Shown in pieces: positions 1-10,331 of a stretch of DNA of 64,000 nucleotides (the first letter of the stretch is position 1; every line of letters starts with the position of its first letter). The notes below the pieces were generated by a model that saw nothing but the letters and a program-made list of their open reading frames with translations, made no database searches and was not told the DNA's origin. A program made the position numbers and the translations under genes. The stretch comes from Musa acuminata AAA Group (lineage: Eukaryota; Streptophyta; Magnoliopsida; Zingiberales; Musaceae). The stretch is from NCBI RefSeq assembly GCF_036884655.1, contig NC_088342.1, positions 29,402,001 through 29,466,000 of the forward strand, read 5' to 3'.

Positions 1-995
1 CCCCCCCCCGTCGATGTGTCGCTCGACGGGGCCCTCCGGGCGAGGTGATAGCTCTTTGTCCGGCAGAAGGTAGTGGCCGAGATGCCCTCTGCGGATGAGC
101 TCCTCGATTTGCCTTTTTAGCTCATGGCACTATTCAGTGTCGTGCCCATGTTGCCGATGGAAGCGGCAATATTTTGAACGGTCCGCGAGCTCCCGCGGGT
201 TCCTCATTGGGTGGGGCTCCTTGAGTAGTCCCTTCCCCTTCTCATGGAGAAATATTTCTGTTCGGGATGAATTCAAGGCGAGGAGAGGAGGCCTTGGGTT
301 GGATCTGTCCAATTTACGCCGGGACGCAGCGGGTTGTTGCTATCGGGGCGGCTCCGACTTGACCTTTTTGTGCTCCTCCCGTTTCCCAGCCATCCACCTC
401 TCCGCGGCGATGAACTGACTAGCACGCTGAAGCATTTCGGGGACCACGGCGGAGGGTCGTTCCATGAGAGACCATAAGAACCTGGAAGGCCGCAGGCCTG
501 TCATGAATGCCTGCATCAACAGAGAGGGGTGAGCATCTGACAGCCCGCGAATTTACGTCGTGAAGCGGTTCACAAAAAGGGAGAGGGGCTCGTCCTCCCT
601 TTGGTTAAGTCCGAGGAGCAACGCCACGGACGACTTTGGTCGAGCGTAAGCCAGGAAGCTAAGCTCGAAATCCTTAGCGAGTTGGTCGAAGGAGGCGATG
701 GTCCCAGCCTTTAGGCTACTGTACCACGCGCGGGCTGGCCCCCACAGGGTTGTTGGAAATGCCCTACACATGTCGATGTGTCGCTCGACGGGGCCCTCCG
801 GGCGAGGTGATAGCTCTTTGTCCGGCAGAAGGTAGTGGCCGAGATGCCCTCTACGGATGAGCTCCTCGATTTGCCTTTTTAGCTCATGGCACTATTCAGT
901 GTCGTGCCCATGTTGCCGATGGAAGCGGCAATATTTTGAACGGTCCGCGAGCTCCCGCGGGTTCCTCATTGGGTGGGGCTCCTTGAGTAGTCCCT
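1..995 (-). pseudogene. Gypsy gag, capsid end and zinc-knuckle region (duplicated part)
   Basis: Minus-strand translation gives capsid-end peptides such as [20 protein letters not shown] and [20 protein letters not shown], then [14 protein letters not shown] followed by a stop, and [15 protein letters not shown]. The zinc-knuckle-like stretch has the spacing of gypsy gag nucleocapsid but is followed at once by a stop where a charged residue is expected. The sequence is present twice because of the 762-bp duplication. It cannot give a working protein. Confidence 0.75.
10..771 (-). repeat. Tandem duplication unit A inside gypsy gag (762 bp)
   Basis: The block starting GTCGATGTGTCGCTCG at 10 recurs at 772, giving a period of 762 bp, which is 254 codons. 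Unit B runs 772-995, is broken by the Sirevirus, and resumes after 10331 to about 10868. I counted only about six differences between units (for example CTCTGCGG against CTCTACGG, and CACGGACG against CACGGATG). Both units carry the same stretch of gag in minus orientation. Only unit B holds the copia insertion, so the duplication is older than the insertion. Confidence 0.85.
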
Positions 996-1507
996 TGTTG
1001 AATCTCGGATTTTGATGATAAAATCAATTGATGGGTTATTTGATCTAATCCATATTATTGAGTTAAGTGTGCAGGATTAACTACGATAATCAGAAAACAT
1101 AAAGCAAGGATACCGGAGTCGAGCTCGATGGACGTTTAAGAGACCGGAGAATCATCGGAGATGCTGCCGGAACCATCCGAGAAGAAATCGGGAACGTGTC
1201 GGAAGTTCACCGAAGAAATCATCGGAGGCTCGCGGAGATCACCAAGGAGGCTCGGCTACTCGTTAAAGTCATCACAAAGATTGGGAGCTAGCAGGGAGTC
1301 CGTCGGAAGAAGTTCGTCGGAAAGCTCGCCGGAACAAGACTCGACGTTCGCGGTTAAAAAAAAACTTGCTTAGGATGTTTTTTTTATGTTATGTAGTTCA
1401 CCTGTAATTAGGATTAGGATTAAGAGATAATCCTATATCCTGGTTAGGGGCCAACTGGGCCCAAAGTCAAATTTGGTTTGGGCGAAAAATAAGCCAAACC
1501 AATGAAT

Positions 1508-1625
1508 CGGAAAGCCAGGCGGTGGAACCGCCTGGCTGGGCGGTGACACCTCCTGGCTGGGCGGTGGCACCGCCCAGCACCCGAGCCCTGGGCGGTGGCA
1601 CCGCCTGGCTGGGCGGTGGAACCTC
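1508..1625 (+). repeat. Array of short GC palindromes in the LTR
   Basis: At least five units resembling GGCGGTGG(A/C)ACCGCC, separated by CTGGCTGG-type spacers. Each can fold into a hairpin. The same array occurs in the 3' LTR at about 9639-9756 and a looser form in the pol to env-like spacer (7019-7160). Clustered palindromes in non-coding DNA are reported as a trait of Sireviruses; a function here is not shown. Confidence 0.75.
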
Positions 1626-1688
1626 CAGCACCGGGAACCCTAAGAGAATTCAAATTTTGAAACCCAAAATTTGAATCCTCTTGAGGCC

Positions 1689-1696
1689 TATAAATA
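1689..1696 (+). promoter_or_regulatory. TATA box of Sirevirus 5' LTR
   Basis: TATAAATA in the context GGCCTATAAATACCCCTC, placed as expected for the U3/R boundary. The same box is at 9820-9827 in the 3' LTR. Confidence 0.7.
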
Positions 1697-2196
1697 CCCC
1701 TCAAATCTCAGCTGAGGTTACAACTTTTGAGAAGCATTTTGATTGAGAGAAAAGTCTTAGAAAGTCTTAGCAAGCCTTGTTTTCAATTTGCTAGAGAGTT
1801 CTCCTCCTTCTTTTTTATTGGAAATTTGTAAGAGGTTGAGCTGCTTGTAAAAGGTTGTAAGAGGGGTGTTTACCTTTCCATTTTCAAGAGACTTGCTAGT
1901 GGAAGGTGGGAGCCTCATCGAAGAGGGGCCTCGCAAGTGGAGTAGGTCATTTGACCGAACCACTCTAAAAATCGGCGTAATCTCTGGTTTGCTTTTTATT
2001 ACTGTCATTTACATTACTGCAAATCTTCTTACTGCTTTAGTTCCTTATTACTCTTGCTGCGCATTTTCAAGAATACGCCTTCAAGTTAAATTTCTCAAGT
2101 TTCGTTCTTAACGTACGAAAGATTTGATTAAAATCGTAGTTTTAATCCACTGCACTAATTCACCCCCCCTCTTAGTGCCGCTCCGATCCTAACAAG

Positions 2197-2208
2197 TGGT
2201 ATCAGAGC
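2197..2208 (+). other. Primer-binding site, initiator tRNA-Met
   Basis: TGGTATCAGAGC lies three bases inside the 5' LTR end, complementary to the 3' end of plant initiator tRNA-Met. It marks the minus-strand priming site. Confidence 0.9.
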
Positions 2209-2246
2209 GAGGTTATCTCTCATATTTGGTTTAATACCCAAGAGAG

Positions 2247-3812
2247 ATGACTTACTCCGGCATGCAAGAGGGCCATTCTATTGCACGACCACCTTTGTTT
2301 AATGGGTCGGATTACACATATTGGAAGACTCGCATGAGAATCTTCCTCATTTCTATGGACTTTGAACTTTGGTCTATTGTCGAGAATGGATTTCAAAAAT
2401 CCTCTCTTCCGATGAGCGAATGGGATGAATCGGAGAAGAAGGTTTTTGCTTTAAATGCAAAGGCTATGAATGCCTTGTTTTGTGCACTAGACAAAAACGA
2501 ATTTAATCGTGTTTCAATGTGTGATTCGGCTTTTGATATTTGGAGAACTCTTGAGGTCACTCATGAAGGCACTAGCCGAGTGAAAGAGTCCAAAATCAAC
2601 ATCCTTGTGCACTCTTATGAACTTTTCCGAATGAAACCAAGTGAGTCCATCGGAGACATGTACACCCGGTTTACGGATGTCATCAATGGACTCAAAGCTC
2701 TTGGTAAAGATTTTACTAACTTTGAACTAGTAACTAAAATCTTAAGATCCCTCCCTAAAAGTTGGGATCCAAAAGTTACGGCCATTCAAAAGGCCAAAGA
2801 CCTTAAAGCATTCCCTCTTGAAGAACTCATTGGGTCTCTAATGACCTACGAAATGACATGTCAAGCTCATGATGAGCTCGAGAACCCCCTTCCAAAGAAC
2901 AGGAAGGATATGGCACTCAAATCACAAGAAGACCACTTGAAAGGAACATCAAGTGATGAGGACAGTGACAATGACATTGCACTTTTGACTCAAAAATTTA
3001 AAAAATATTTAAGAAAGAACAGATTTAAAAATAATGCAAAAAATAAATTTGAACAAAAGAAGGACCAAGTGATTTGCTATGAATGCAAAAAACCGGGCCA
3101 CTATAAGAACGATTGTCCTCAAGCCAAAAAGAGAACATCAAAGAAAAAGGCATTCAAGGCAACGTGGGATGATTCAAGCGCATCCGAAGAAGAGGAGTCC
3201 AACACCGAGCAAGTTGCTCATTACGCGCTAATGGCGTTAGAAGAAGAGGTATGCGATTTATTTAATGAAGATTTATCTTTTGAAGAACTGTCTATCGCTT
3301 TTCATGAATTATTTGATGAATGTAGAACTGTTAGCAAGAAGTTAAGTAGCTTAAAGAAAGAGCATGCTTTGCTACAAGATAGGTTTGATAGTCTTCAAAC
3401 TCCTCCATGCTCTAAGTGTGAGCACTTAGAAGCCATAAAAAGTGAAAACTTGCTTCTTAAGGAAACCTTAAACAAGTTTAAGGTTGGTAGCAAAGGATTA
3501 GATATGATCCTTGCACACAAGGGACACATCGCAAATAGAAATGGAATTGGATTTGTAAAAGGATTACATCAAAATCCTACCACTTTCATAAAAGGACCTA
3601 CATTACATGTTTCCTCTTATATGAAATGCAACTTTTGTTGCAAATTCGGACATATTGCCTACAAATGCCCATTTAGGAAAATTAGTTCACAAAAATTAAT
3701 ATGGGTTCCTAAAGAAACTATAAAGAATTCAATCATAAATAACAAAGTTAGTGGGTCAATTTTTGAGGCACCCAAAATCAAATGGGTACCTAAAAATCAT
3801 CCTCTTTTGTAG
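2247..3812 (+). CDS. Sirevirus Gag polyprotein
   Basis: 521 residues, starting at the first ATG after the PBS leader. Residues about 20-200 match the Copia gag fold (motifs NGSDYTYWKTRMRIFL, NEFNRVSMCDSAFDIW and LKALGKDFTNFELVTKILRS). There are two CCHC knuckles, CYECKKPGHYKNDC near residue 277 and CNFCCKFGHIAYKC near residue 461; the second knuckle and the long linker are typical of Sirevirus-type gag. Gag packages the RNA into cytoplasmic particles. The frame ends in UAG at 3810-3812, and the same frame goes on directly into the protease, so gag and pol are one frame split by a single stop. Confidence 0.9.
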   Translation: MTYSGMQEGHSIARPPLFNGSDYTYWKTRMRIFLISMDFELWSIVENGFQKSSLPMSEWDESEKKVFALNAKAMNALFCALDKNEFNRVSMCDSAFDIWRTLEVTHEGTSRVKESKINILVHSYELFRMKPSESIGDMYTRFTDVINGLKALGKDFTNFELVTKILRSLPKSWDPKVTAIQKAKDLKAFPLEELIGSLMTYEMTCQAHDELENPLPKNRKDMALKSQEDHLKGTSSDEDSDNDIALLTQKFKKYLRKNRFKNNAKNKFEQKKDQVICYECKKPGHYKNDCPQAKKRTSKKKAFKATWDDSSASEEEESNTEQVAHYALMALEEEVCDLFNEDLSFEELSIAFHELFDECRTVSKKLSSLKKEHALLQDRFDSLQTPPCSKCEHLEAIKSENLLLKETLNKFKVGSKGLDMILAHKGHIANRNGIGFVKGLHQNPTTFIKGPTLHVSSYMKCNFCCKFGHIAYKCPFRKISSQKLIWVPKETIKNSIINNKVSGSIFEAPKIKWVPKNHPLL

Positions 3813-6800
3813 ACAAACCCACAAGCTAGGAGCAAGAGATGGTATCTCGATAGTGGATGCTCAAGACATATGACTGGAGATCCATCTCATTTCTCTATGC
3901 TCACTAGCAAAGAAGAAGGGTACGTTACCTTCGGAGACAACAACAAGGGCAAAATCATTGGCAAGGGAACTATTGGTAACAAATTTAATTTTTCCATTGA
4001 TGATGTCTTACTAGTTGATGGATTGAAACATAATCTCTTAAGTATTAGTCAACTATGCGATAAAGGTTACATCGTTAGATTTGAATCAAATATGTGCATT
4101 ATTGAAAAACCAAATCATAACATGACTATGATTGCTTTAAAACAAAATAATGTCTATACCATCAATCTTGATGAACTAAGTAATGAAATGTGCTTCTCCG
4201 TCGTAAATGATGATGCTTGGCTTTGGCATAGGAGATTAGGCCATGCAAGCATGAAAACAATATCTAAGATCTCATCTCAAGAATTAGTACGAGGAATTCC
4301 AAATTTAAAGTTTATTAAGGACAAAGTATGCGATGCATGTCAACTAGGCAAACAAATAAAAACAAGCTTCAAACCAAAAAATCAAATTAGCACTACTAGA
4401 CCATTACAATTGATCCATTTGGACTTATTTGGACCAATTGATACAACAAGTCTAGGTGGAAGCAAATATGCTTTTGTGATTGTGGATGACTACTCTAGAT
4501 ACACTTGGACCTATTTCTTAGCTCACAAAAGTGATTGCTTCAAGTGTTTCTCTAAATTTTGTAAACTCACTCAAAACGAAAAAGGCTTCATGATTTCATC
4601 AATTCGGAGTGATCACGGTGGTGAATTCCAAAACCGTGACTTTCAAAATTTTTGCGAAAGTAATGGGTACAATCACAACTTCTCAACTCCAAGAAATCCT
4701 CAACAAAATGGAGTAGTTGAAAGGAAAAATAGAAACCTACAAGAAATGGCAAGAACTATGTTGAATGAACAAAGTTTACCTAAGTACTTTTGGGCCGAAG
4801 CCGTAAATACGGCTTGCTACATCATGAATAGAGTCCTAATAAGACCATCCTTATCCAAAACTCCCTATGAATTATGGAATAACAAAAAACCAAACATCTC
4901 CTATTTTAAAGTTTTTGGTTGTAAATGCTTTATTTTAAATGAAAGGGATGCTTTAGGAAAATTTGATGCTAAATCCGATGAAGGCATCTTTCTTGGTTAC
5001 TCTTCCGTTTCTAAAGCTTTTCGGGTTTTTAATAAAAGAACTTTAGTAATTGAAGAGTCTATTCATGTAGTTTTTAATGAAATTTCCGATTTAAAGAAAA
5101 ATGATTTTGATGATGATCTTGGTTTCGATAATTTGAATTTAAATGAACCCTCTCCTCAAAATAGCCATTTGAATGCATCTTCTTCCGAAATTTCTTTACC
5201 AAAAGAATGGAAGTATGTAGATGCTCATCCAAAAGAGCAAATTATAGGAGATACATCAAAAGGGGTTCAAACTCGTTCTTCTTTCAAAAATTTTTGTGCT
5301 AACGCCGCTTTCCTTTCTCAAATTGAACCTAAATGCATTGACGAAGCCTTAAAAGATGATTTTTGGATCATTGCAATGCAAGAAGAACTGAACCAATTTG
5401 AGAGGAATGAGGTATGGAAGCTTGTTCCTAGACCAAGTGACCACTTAGTCATAGGTACTAAGTGGGTCTTTAGAAACAAGCAAGACGAAAATGGTATTGT
5501 GGTTAGAAACAAGGCTAGATTAGTGGCCAAAGGTTTCAACCAAGAAGAAGGTATCGATTACGAAGAAACCTTCGCTCCCGTGGCTCGATTAGAAGCCATA
5601 AGGATGCTCCTTGCCTATGCTAGTAGTAATAATTTTAAACTATTTCAAATGGATGTTAAAAGTGCTTTCTTGAATGGTTTTATTTCCGAAGAAGTATTTG
5701 TCGAACAACCTCCCGGATTTGAAAATTCTCTTCTTCCTAATCATGTATTCAAATTGACTAAAGCTCTCTATGGCTTAAAACAAGCTCCTAGAGCTTGGTA
5801 TGAAAGGCTTAGTTCCTTTCTTATTTTAAATAATTTTACCAAAGGCAAGGTTGATACTACATTGTTTATTAAACATTTTGAAAATAATTTTCTTATTGTG
5901 CAAATTTATGTTGACGATATTGTGTTTGGCTCTTCGGATGAATCACTATGTGAATCATTTGCCAAATGTATGAGTCTTGAATTTGAAATGAGTTTAATGG
6001 GTGAATTAACTTTCTTTTTGGGATTACAAATCAAACAACTTAAAGATGGTATATTTATTAACCAATCTAAATACACATTAGAATTGTTAAAACGATTTAA
6101 CATGGATAATTCAAAAGCAATAAACACCCCTATGAGTACTGCGACTAAGTTAGATATGGATGAAAATAGTGAAAATTTCGATCAAAAAACATATAGGGGA
6201 ATGATAGGTAGTCTACTCTACCTCACTGCGACTAGACCGGATATTATGTTTAGTGTAGGACTTTGCGCTAGGTTTCAATCTAATCCTAAATTATCTCATC
6301 TTAAGAGTGTTAAAAGAATATTTAGGTATCTTAAAGGAACTTCAAATTTAGGATTGTGGTATCCAAAATCTGAAAAATTCGATCTAATAGCTTATGCAGA
6401 TGCCGATTTTGGTGGATGCAGGATAGATAGAAAAAGTACATCCGGAACATGCCAATTTTTAGGACATGCACTTGTTTCTTGGACTTCCAAGAAACAAAAT
6501 TCAGTTGCACTATCTACGGCGGAAGTCGAATACATTGCTGCAAGTGCATGTTGTGCACAAGTAATTTGGATGAAAAATACATTAGAAGAGTATGGAATTC
6601 ACCTTGAAAATATTCCCATAAAATGCGATAATACTAGTGCCATATGCCTTACTAAAAATCCAATTCAGCACTCTAGAACTAAGCACATCGACGTTAGGCA
6701 TCATTTCATACGCAATCATGTTCTTAACAATGATGTTGTTCTAGAATTCATTGACACAAAGCATCAATTAGCAGATATATTTACAAAAGCTTTGAATGAA

Positions 6801-6851
6801 GATCAATTTGAATTCATCCGAAGGGAATTAGGCATGCTAAATTGTCCCTAA
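3813..6851 (+). CDS. Sirevirus Pol: protease, integrase, reverse transcriptase, RNase H
   Basis: The first ATG is at 3870, but the open frame begins right after the UAG at 3810 and the protease motif [14 protein letters not shown] lies partly upstream of that ATG. So the protein is probably made as a Gag-Pol fusion rather than from 3870. Domains in order, residues counted from 3870: pre-integrase/zinc finger (LWHRRLGH about 117, CDACQLGKQ); integrase core with D, D and E ([24 protein letters not shown]); RT about 510-720 with [11 protein letters not shown] near 593 and the catalytic YVDDIVFGS near 679; RNase H about 835-970 ([31 protein letters not shown]). No frameshift is seen. All catalytic motifs look intact. 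Confidence 0.92.
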   Translation, partial: TNPQARSKRWYLDSGCSRHMTGDPSHFSMLTSKEEGYVTFGDNNKGKIIGKGTIGNKFNFSIDDVLLVDGLKHNLLSISQLCDKGYIVRFESNMCIIEKPNHNMTMIALKQNNVYTINLDELSNEMCFSVVNDDAWLWHRRLGHASMKTISKISSQELVRGIPNLKFIKDKVCDACQLGKQIKTSFKPKNQISTTRPLQLIHLDLFGPIDTTSLGGSKYAFVIVDDYSRYTWTYFLAHKSDCFKCFSKFCKLTQNEKGFMISSIRSDHGGEFQNRDFQNFCESNGYNHNFSTPRNPQQNGVVERKNRNLQEMARTMLNEQSLPKYFWAEAVNTACYIMNRVLIRPSLSKTPYELWNNKKPNISYFKVFGCKCFILNERDALGKFDAKSDEGIFLGYSSVSKAFRVFNKRTLVIEESIHVVFNEISDLKKNDFDDDLGFDNLNLNEPSPQNSHLNASSSEISLPKEWKYVDAHPKEQIIGDTSKGVQTRSSFKNFCANAAFLSQIEPKCIDEALKDDFWIIAMQEELNQFERNEVWKLVPRPSDHLVIGTKWVFRNKQDENGIVVRNKARLVAKGFNQEEGIDYEETFAPVARLEAIRMLLAYASSNNFKLFQMDVKSAFLNGFISEEVFVEQPPGFENSLLPNHVFKLTKALYGLKQAPRAWYERLSSFLILNNFTKGKVDTTLFIKHFENNFLIVQIYVDDIVFGSSDESLCESFAKCMSLEFEMSLMGELTFFLGLQIKQLKDGIFINQSKYTLELLKRFNMDNSKAINTPMSTATKLDMDENSENFDQKTYRGMIGSLLYLTATRPDIMFSVGLCARFQSNPKLSHLKSVKRIFRYLKGTSNLGLWYPKSEKFDLIAYADADFGGCRIDRKSTSGTCQFLGHALVSWTSKKQNSVALSTAEVEYIAASACCAQVIWMKNTLEEYGIHLENIPIKCDNTSAICLTKNPIQHSRTKHIDVRHHFIRNHVLNNDVVLEFIDTKHQLADIFTKALNEDQFEFIRRELGMLNCP

Positions 6852-7365
6852 AATGAACTTCACAAAAAGGACTCGTTCTTTTCCCTTCGTTTATGAATTT
6901 GAATTCTTCCTTCTTCTTCAATTCAAAATGATCCATTAAAGTATAAATTATGATCTTGAGGGAAGAAGCTAAACAAAAGGAAGGAAGAAAATTTTTTTTC
7001 TTTCCTCCGCGTGATGCCAGCGGTGGCACCGCCAGATTCGGCGGTGGCACCGATTGGCGCTCGGGCGCCAGGCGGTGACACCGACCAGTTTGGCGGTGAC
7101 ACCGACCGAGTCATCCTTTTTAACCCGAGGGGTTAGGGCCGGCGGTGACACCGCCCCCAACCCGAAGAGAGACTTCTCCAAAACCCTCTCCCATTCCCTC
7201 TAACCCTCATTCTAACCCTTAGAAACATTGGAGAAGGATTCTTGGTGGTCCAAGCTTTCCATCTCTCAACATAATCTCCACAAGGTAACTCTTGAAATCC
7301 CACCTTTCTTTTCTCTTTCTCTTGCTTATTTTTTTAACAATTGGTATCATCATCTTGTCTAGAAA
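6852..7365 (+). other. Spacer between pol and env-like ORF, with GC palindromes
   Basis: About 510 bp without a long frame. At 7019-7160 it has palindromic units GGCGGTGGCACCG and GGCGGTGACACCG like those in the LTR. A pyrimidine-rich stretch at about 7305-7330 (CTTTCTTTTCTCTTTCTCTTG) precedes the next ORF and could be the end of an intron for a spliced env-like mRNA. That use is inference. Confidence 0.5.
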
Positions 7366-8463
7366 ATGGCTCCAAAGAGATCAAAAGGAATAAGGATTGA
7401 AGGAGATTCATATAACCATGACCTTTTTAGATCAAAAGAGGTAGCCCTTAGCTTTCCAAAATTTGAAACACGATGTGTCCATAAGGGAAAATACATTGAT
7501 TTGGATGAACTAGAGGACTTAGATCCCATTAAGTGGTTTGCTCAACTAGAAGCTCTACCTCTACTACAAATAGATGAACCAATCTACCCACGGTTAGTAA
7601 GATTGTTCTATACCAACCTATATGAAGACAATGATAGCCTAAGCACTTACATTCTAGGAACACCCATTAGAATTTTTGACAGCACCATTTGTGAGATAAT
7701 TGGCATAACTGAACAAGATAGGGGATGCTATTTTAAAGGTAAATGGGACGTCAAAAAAATAGGAGCAACCTATTCCGAAGCCGTGAAAATAATTTTTGCA
7801 AATCCAAACCTTGACTTCCTACCCAAGAGCTGTGAACACTTAATGCCTTTCAACTCCAAAATTCTTCATCACATTATCACGAGCATCATATTCCCCAAAC
7901 AATTTCACCTTGACGAAGTAAGTCAATTAGAGATAGGAACCATGTATTGGATTATGACCGGTCAGTATAATTGTTTCGGGTACTTGATTCGCCAACACAT
8001 GCAGGAAATTATGACTAAGGATACTATATTGCCATATGGGAGGTTAATCACTAGAATTCTTCATGCCTATGACATTTGCATTCCACCCGATGAAGAATCT
8101 ATTCAAAATGATCGATATAACATAATAAATAAAAACCTGCTACAAAAAAAACTTAGGTGCACTTTTAGCAATGGCATATGGGTTAGGCAGCCTAGAAAGA
8201 CGGATCAAATTCCTACACCAATAGAACAACCCGAAACACCAATTCTTATGGGAAATGAATCTCCTTCTCCTAGTCTCTTAGGAGCAGCACCTTCAGCTCC
8301 TGTTTCCTCTTCTGAAGATATCATTATGGCAGAGCTATCTCAGATCAAATCACAGCAAGAACAAATTCAGAATCAACAAGTTGAAATTTTGAAGACACTA
8401 CGACAGATGAATGAAAAAATAGATATCATGTATCAGCACTGTGGATTACCTCCTAAGGATTAA
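7366..8463 (+). CDS. Envelope-like / plant transposon-domain protein of Sirevirus (ORF3)
   Basis: 365 residues in the position of the env-like gene of some Sireviruses. The body (about 10-270) has motifs such as FPKFETRCVHKGKYIDLDEL, YPRLVRLFYTNLY and GTPIRIFDSTICEIIG, like the 'putative plant transposon protein' domain found in these ORFs. Residues about 225-320 are linker, partly Pro/Ser-rich. Residues about 320-355 form a coiled coil rich in Gln, Glu and Leu (AELSQIKSQQEQIQNQQVEI). I see no signal peptide, transmembrane segment or Cys-rich surface domain, so a real envelope role is doubtful. The frame is intact, in keeping with the young age of the copy. Confidence 0.75.
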   Translation: MAPKRSKGIRIEGDSYNHDLFRSKEVALSFPKFETRCVHKGKYIDLDELEDLDPIKWFAQLEALPLLQIDEPIYPRLVRLFYTNLYEDNDSLSTYILGTPIRIFDSTICEIIGITEQDRGCYFKGKWDVKKIGATYSEAVKIIFANPNLDFLPKSCEHLMPFNSKILHHIITSIIFPKQFHLDEVSQLEIGTMYWIMTGQYNCFGYLIRQHMQEIMTKDTILPYGRLITRILHAYDICIPPDEESIQNDRYNIINKNLLQKKLRCTFSNGIWVRQPRKTDQIPTPIEQPETPILMGNESPSPSLLGAAPSAPVSSSEDIIMAELSQIKSQQEQIQNQQVEILKTLRQMNEKIDIMYQHCGLPPKD

Positions 8464-9126
8464 ATTGATGTATCTTTTTATTCTGTCCTGTTTGTTTTAA
8501 AAAAAAAAAAAAAGTTCATGTTTATCATCGATTGTACGATAACTGATCTTTCCTTTAGATAACTACTGTCTTAATCTGCATAGATGATGATGTCTTTTGG
8601 ATAAACTATTTCTGGCAAATTTGAATGAAGAACTTTGATCAATGCTAAACCTTTTTCTATGATCTAGCTTGTCTTTTTTGTTGATGACAAAGGGGGAGAA
8701 GTGATGACTTACACCAGAACAATAGCATGACAAAATATGAATTGCAAAATCCTTGAGAAAAGTGATCGATCGATGATTATCTTATATGCCTTGCAAAATC
8801 CTTGAAAATATCGTAAGATTGATTGATCATATTGAATGCATGTCTAAAATGTATAATCATGCAATTCAAGTTGAAAATCTTTATCTCTTGTCATAGTAAA
8901 ATTTGTCTCTTATCTTTCGACTTGAAAAAGATTTTCATCAAAGTTTCGCATTTACATTATGCTTAATGAGAATAACGATAAGTTCTACGGTTAGAGCTTA
9001 TAGGTTTATACTTGAATTCAATGATGAAATTCAAGTGTTTTATCTTCTCATAATATGGCATATAGATAGGGGGAGTTACGTTTAACTCCGTCATCAATTG
9101 ATTGTCATCATCAAAAAGGGGGAGAT
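8464..9126 (+). other. Sirevirus 3' internal region with repeated polypurine tracts
   Basis: Non-coding tail of the internal region. Three purine tracts of similar make-up are seen: CAAAGGGGGAGAAG near 8688-8701, TAGGGGGAGTTACG near 9067-9080, and AAAAAGGGGGAGAT at 9113-9126 directly before the 3' LTR. Only the last is in position to prime plus-strand synthesis. Repeated PPT copies are a known Sirevirus trait. Confidence 0.7.
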
Positions 9127-10326
9127 TGTTGAATCTCGGATTTTGATGATAAAATCAATTGATGGGTTATTTGATCTAATCCATATTATTGAGTTAAGTG
9201 TGCAGGATTAACTACGATAATCAGAAAACATAAAGCAAGGATACCGGAGTCGAGCTCGATGGACGTTTAAGAGACCGGAGAATCATCGGAGATGCTGCCG
9301 GAACCATCCGAGAAGAAATCGGGAACGTGTCGGAAGTTCGCCGAAGAAATCATCGGAGGCTCGCGGAGATCACCAAGGAGGCTCGGCTACTCGTTAAAGT
9401 CATCACAAAGATTGGGAGCTAGCAGGGAGTCCGTCGGAAGAAGTTCGTCGGAAAGCTCGCCGGAACAAGACTCGACGTTCGCGGTTAAAAAAAAACTTGC
9501 TTAGGATGTTTTTTTTATGTTATGTAGTTCACCTGTAATTAGGATTAGGATTAAGAGATAATCCTATATCCTGGTTAGGGGCCAACTGGGCCCAAAGTCA
9601 AATTTGGTTTGGGCGAAAAATAAGCCAAACCAATGAATCGGAAAGCCAGGCGGTGGAACCGCCTGGCTGGGCGGTGACACCTCCTGGCTGGGCGGTGGCA
9701 CCGCCCAGCACCCGAGCCCTGGGCGGTGGCACCGCCTGGCTGGGCGGTGGAACCTCCAGCACCGGGAACCCTAAGAGAATTCAAATTTTGAAACCCAAAA
9801 TTTGAATCCTCTTGAGGCCTATAAATACCCCTCAAATCTCAGCTGAGGTTACAACTTTTGAGAAGCATTTTGATTGAGAGAAAAGTCTTAGAAAGTCTTA
9901 GCAAGCCTTGTTTTCAATTTGCTAGAGAGTTCTCCTCCTTCTTTTTTATTGGAAATTTGTAAGAGGTTGAGCTGCTTGTAAAAGGTTGTAAGAGGGGTGT
10001 TTACCCTTCCATTTTCAAGAGACTTGCTAGTGGAAGGTGGGAGCCTCATCGAAGAGGGGCCTCGCAAGTGGAGTAGGTCATTTGACCGAACCACTCTAAA
10101 AATCGGCGTAATCTCTGGTTTGCTTTTTATTACTGTCATTTACATTACTGCAAATCTTCTTACTGCTTTAGTTCCTTATTACTCTTGCTGCGCATTTTCA
10201 AGAATACGCCTTCAAGTTAAATTTCTCAAGTTTCGTTCTTAACGTACGAAAGATTTGATTAAAATCGTAGTTTTAATCCGCTGCACTAATTCACCCCCCC
10301 CTCTTAGTGCCGCTCCGATCCTAACA
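9127..10326 (+). repeat. Sirevirus 3' LTR
   Basis: Near-identical copy of 996-2194: about three substitutions (for example A1209 against G9340) and one extra C in the C run before the end. Followed by the target duplication TCCCT at 10327-10331. Confidence 0.95.
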
Positions 10327-10331
10327 TCCCT

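Larger units (their letters stand above)
996..2194 (+). repeat. Sirevirus 5' LTR
   Basis: Begins TGTTGAATCTCGG and ends CCGATCCTAACA, so it has the TG...CA ends of an LTR. A TATA box (TATAAATA) lies at 1689-1696. Between 1508 and 1625 it has a cluster of GC-rich palindromes of the type GGCGGTGGCACCGCC. Confidence 0.95.
996..10326 (+). mobile_element. Ty1-copia Sirevirus, complete, with env-like third ORF
   Basis: A 9331-bp element with two LTRs (1199 and 1200 bp), an initiator-Met PBS, gag, pol, a third ORF in the envelope-like position and a polypurine tract. It is flanked by the 5-bp target duplication TCCCT at 991-995 and 10327-10331. The undisturbed target survives in the other gag copy near 225-240 (AGTCCCTTCCCCTTCTC), which confirms both edges. 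I see three substitutions and one indel in a C run between the LTRs. That is about 0.25% divergence, so a very recent insertion (around 0.1 My if the rice rate of 1.3e-8 per site per year is used). The only evident coding defect is a UAG between gag and pol. Confidence 0.95.

Noticed and set aside
1161..1373. Small frame in the Sirevirus LTR repeated at 9292-9504
   Set aside because: Part of the LTR leader, present twice because LTRs are; no coding sign.
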